DNA from: Nonlabens marinus S1-08
GTDB taxonomy: Bacteria; Bacteroidota; Bacteroidia; Flavobacteriales; Flavobacteriaceae
Assembly (NCBI RefSeq): GCF_000831385.1
Contig: NZ_AP014548.1
Location: 1,727,779-1,791,778 of the forward strand
Direction of reading: 5' to 3'
Length of the DNA stretch: 64,000 nt
The notes below the pieces were generated by a model. That model was not told the DNA's origin, ran no database searches, and saw only the letters and a list, made by a program, of their open reading frames with translations. Shown here piece after piece: positions 62,623-64,000 of this stretch. Within the stretch, counting starts at the first letter, position 1. Each line of letters starts with the position of its first letter. The translations under genes were made by a program, and so were the position numbers.

Positions 62623-63486
62623 TTAATTCCCAGATCCAAATTGATACCTGATCCGAACTCCAGTAAAGAATAACTTTGCCTCGTTTATGTACTCATTACC
62701 AGCATTGTTTTGGGCGTGCAGTACGCCGTTGCTAATAAAATTAGTTGGCTCAGTACTATTGAAGCTCAATATTCCAGCATTAGGTGCATCTTCCTTGATG
62801 TCATTGAGTCCATATTCTACGAACGCACCAAAGTATATAAATGCATTGTTAGGTAAGGTTTCCTTTATTCCCAATTCTAGAGTCGCATTGATACTGTTGC
62901 TGAGTTCTACGTCTCTTTCTGCAAAATCAATTGGACCGTAGGTGCCAAAACCTGCAAAAGCTGGCGCGGTCAATGTTCCATTGAACCTCTCAAAAAATCC
63001 AGACGTCGTCAACCTTTGAGCTTGAGAATCTTGGGACGCATTCATAATTAGATTATAAGATGCACCAGCTCTCACATAAAAGCGTGTATGTCCAGTGGTC
63101 TCGAACTGCACGTTGAGAGGTATGGACAGGTTTTGGAATTCTTGAACTTCAGAATATCCAGAAACCTGATACATAAACCTAAAGTTTTCACCTTCTAGAT
63201 CTTGGGCATTGTTTTGCACACCCGATAAATTACTAATGGCAGATCTTGAACGCTGGAAGGAATAACCCAAACCGCTGTTCAAACTCCAGTTTTCAGATAA
63301 GGATAGATTGACCCCCAATTCTAATCCGGCACCTGGCTCAACACTAGTGTTGCTAAGGATGCCTTCAGTGTTGAGTTCAGTAAACTGAAATTGACCACCT
63401 AGGGTGAGATTAATATCCTGAGCATTGATCAAACTCAAACTCCCAAAGAATAGGACGAGCAATGTAGTTAGCTTAATTGTCTTCAT
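62623..63486 (-). CDS. outer-membrane beta-barrel protein
   Basis: 287 residues. Signal peptide ends in INAQ. Alternating strands (NLTLGGQFQFTEL, LELGVNLSLSENWSLNSGLGYSFQ, FYVRAGASYNLIMNAS, FIYFGAFVEYGLNDI) end in GVRIRYQFG, typical of small 8-10-strand barrels of the OmpA/PorT kind. It is 30 nt downstream of the T9SS-protein gene and likely cotranscribed with it, possibly as its secretion or anchoring partner (inference). Confidence 0.65.
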   Translation of the reverse strand: MKTIKLTTLLVLFFGSLSLINAQDINLTLGGQFQFTELNTEGILSNTSVEPGAGLELGVNLSLSENWSLNSGLGYSFQRSRSAISNLSGVQNNAQDLEGENFRFMYQVSGYSEVQEFQNLSIPLNVQFETTGHTRFYVRAGASYNLIMNASQDSQAQRLTTSGFFERFNGTLTAPAFAGFGTYGPIDFAERDVELSNSINATLELGIKETLPNNAFIYFGAFVEYGLNDIKEDAPNAGILSFNSTEPTNFISNGVLHAQNNAGNEYINEAKLFFTGVRIRYQFGSGN

Positions 63487-63516
63487 AATTATTATATATA
63501 GAATCTATTCTTTGTT

Positions 63517-64000
63517 TTATTGTTTGATGAAATTTAAGTATTTATCGATTCGGCTAGATTTCAAGATGACACGATAAACACCAACTGGCAAATTATCGGA
63601 CAGATTGATCACTGTTTCTCGTGTGGATGATTCAACAGACTTTACAAGTCTACCATTTTGATCAAAAATATTGTACTGTGCATCGATTAAGTCCTGTTCA
63701 GGGTAATCAGCCATCAGTTTCAATTGTTGCTCAACAACAGGGTTTTGAAGAATCCTGAAAGAGAATGTGTTTCCTAAATCCAAGGTTGACTCACAGGTTT
63801 GTAAAACATCCCCATTAGGTAAAGTCATTCTCACCATATAGGTAGCATTAGGGTCAAGCTGGTCACTAGCATTATCACCTTCTGAGAAGAATTGATCTGT
63901 ACCTACTTGTCGACCGTTTTTGAACCATTGATAAGCCACAAATGAATAACCTCCATTATTAGCTGGATTATTGTTTACTACTAATGTGTTGCCATACTTC
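63517..64000 (-). CDS. T9SS-secreted protein, C-terminal part (5' end outside window)
   Basis: Open to the window edge on the minus strand. The visible 160 residues include a YQWFKNGRQV domain, then the type A sorting domain of the gliding/T9SS system (about the last 75 residues: NPVVEQQLKLMADYP, YNIFDQNGRLVKSV, LPVGVYRVILKSS). The protein should cross the outer membrane through PorU-type machinery. Its passenger domain is outside the window. Confidence 0.75.
   Translation of the reverse strand, partial: KYGNTLVVNNNPANNGGYSFVAYQWFKNGRQVGTDQFFSEGDNASDQLDPNATYMVRMTLPNGDVLQTCESTLDLGNTFSFRILQNPVVEQQLKLMADYPEQDLIDAQYNIFDQNGRLVKSVESSTRETVINLSDNLPVGVYRVILKSSRIDKYLNFIKQ

Overview
The window comes from a marine-type member of the Flavobacteriaceae (Bacteroidetes), possibly near Nonlabens or Dokdonia; the genus is a guess. 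Four things support this: many starts are preceded by the Bacteroidetes -7 element TAnnTTTG with weak or no Shine-Dalgarno sequence; there are TonB receptors with carboxypeptidase-regulatory N-domains and a T9SS sorting domain; small families typical of the phylum occur (DUF4295, DUF4136, DUF4856, DUF5522, BT_3928, Porin_10); and intergenic DNA is AT-rich. No rRNA, tRNA, CRISPR array, transposase or prophage was seen.

Layout. 1-5.7 kb: end of an enoyl-CoA hydratase, paaY, then a 2-oxoacid dehydrogenase E2/E1 pair with an OsmC protein. 5.7-8.3 kb (minus): META lipoprotein, a DUF4136 lipoprotein interrupted by one in-frame TGA, a DUF5522 mini-gene and an exported protein. 8.6-12 kb: operon of an HExxH membrane protein, a PLP deaminase, a LysM glucosaminidase lipoprotein and hemL. 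12-20 kb: small secreted proteins, a Porin_10 porin, a propeller-like lipoprotein and a three-gene cassette (small CxxC protein, TonB receptor, acidic lipoprotein) suggestive of metal uptake. 20.4-24.5 kb: light-related cluster with an iron-sulfur photolyase-like protein, CRY-DASH, DUF2256 and a flavin reductase. 24.6-30 kb: methyltransferase, GH3-family protein and a zincin. 27.8-34.1 kb (minus): DUF4856, imelysin-like protein, a membrane protein homologous to vitamin K-dependent gamma-glutamyl carboxylase, and a FecA-like TonB receptor, under a Fur-like promoter. 34-43 kb: protoporphyrinogen oxidase, a cyclophilin-FKBP fusion, a BT_3928/permease pair, tpiA-prmA, clpS and an M24 protein. 43-48 kb: TetR, ABC, HlyD and TolC efflux operon whose ATPase motifs are degenerate. 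48-57.6 kb: rluF and guaB divergent around a 7-bp tandem repeat; guaB-FAH-Hpt-cinA; rpmB-rpmG-DUF4295; ftsY; amidase lipoprotein and a DUF1684 protein. 57.8-64 kb: paralogous outer-membrane barrels, rimO, another barrel and the end of a T9SS-secreted protein.

The strongest window-wide signal is a 16-bp palindrome, CGCTTTCGCGAAAGCG (often 20 bp, TTCGCTTTCGCGAAAGCGAA). It occurs 20 times: 17 perfect copies and 3 with one mismatch, 12 inside genes and 8 between genes. In genes it is read in all three frames (AFAKA, RFRES, LSRK), so what is conserved is the DNA and not a peptide. The most interesting gene system is the iron-type operon carrying the gamma-carboxylase homologue, in which the residues matching the catalytic Lys and its partner His of the animal enzyme are present.
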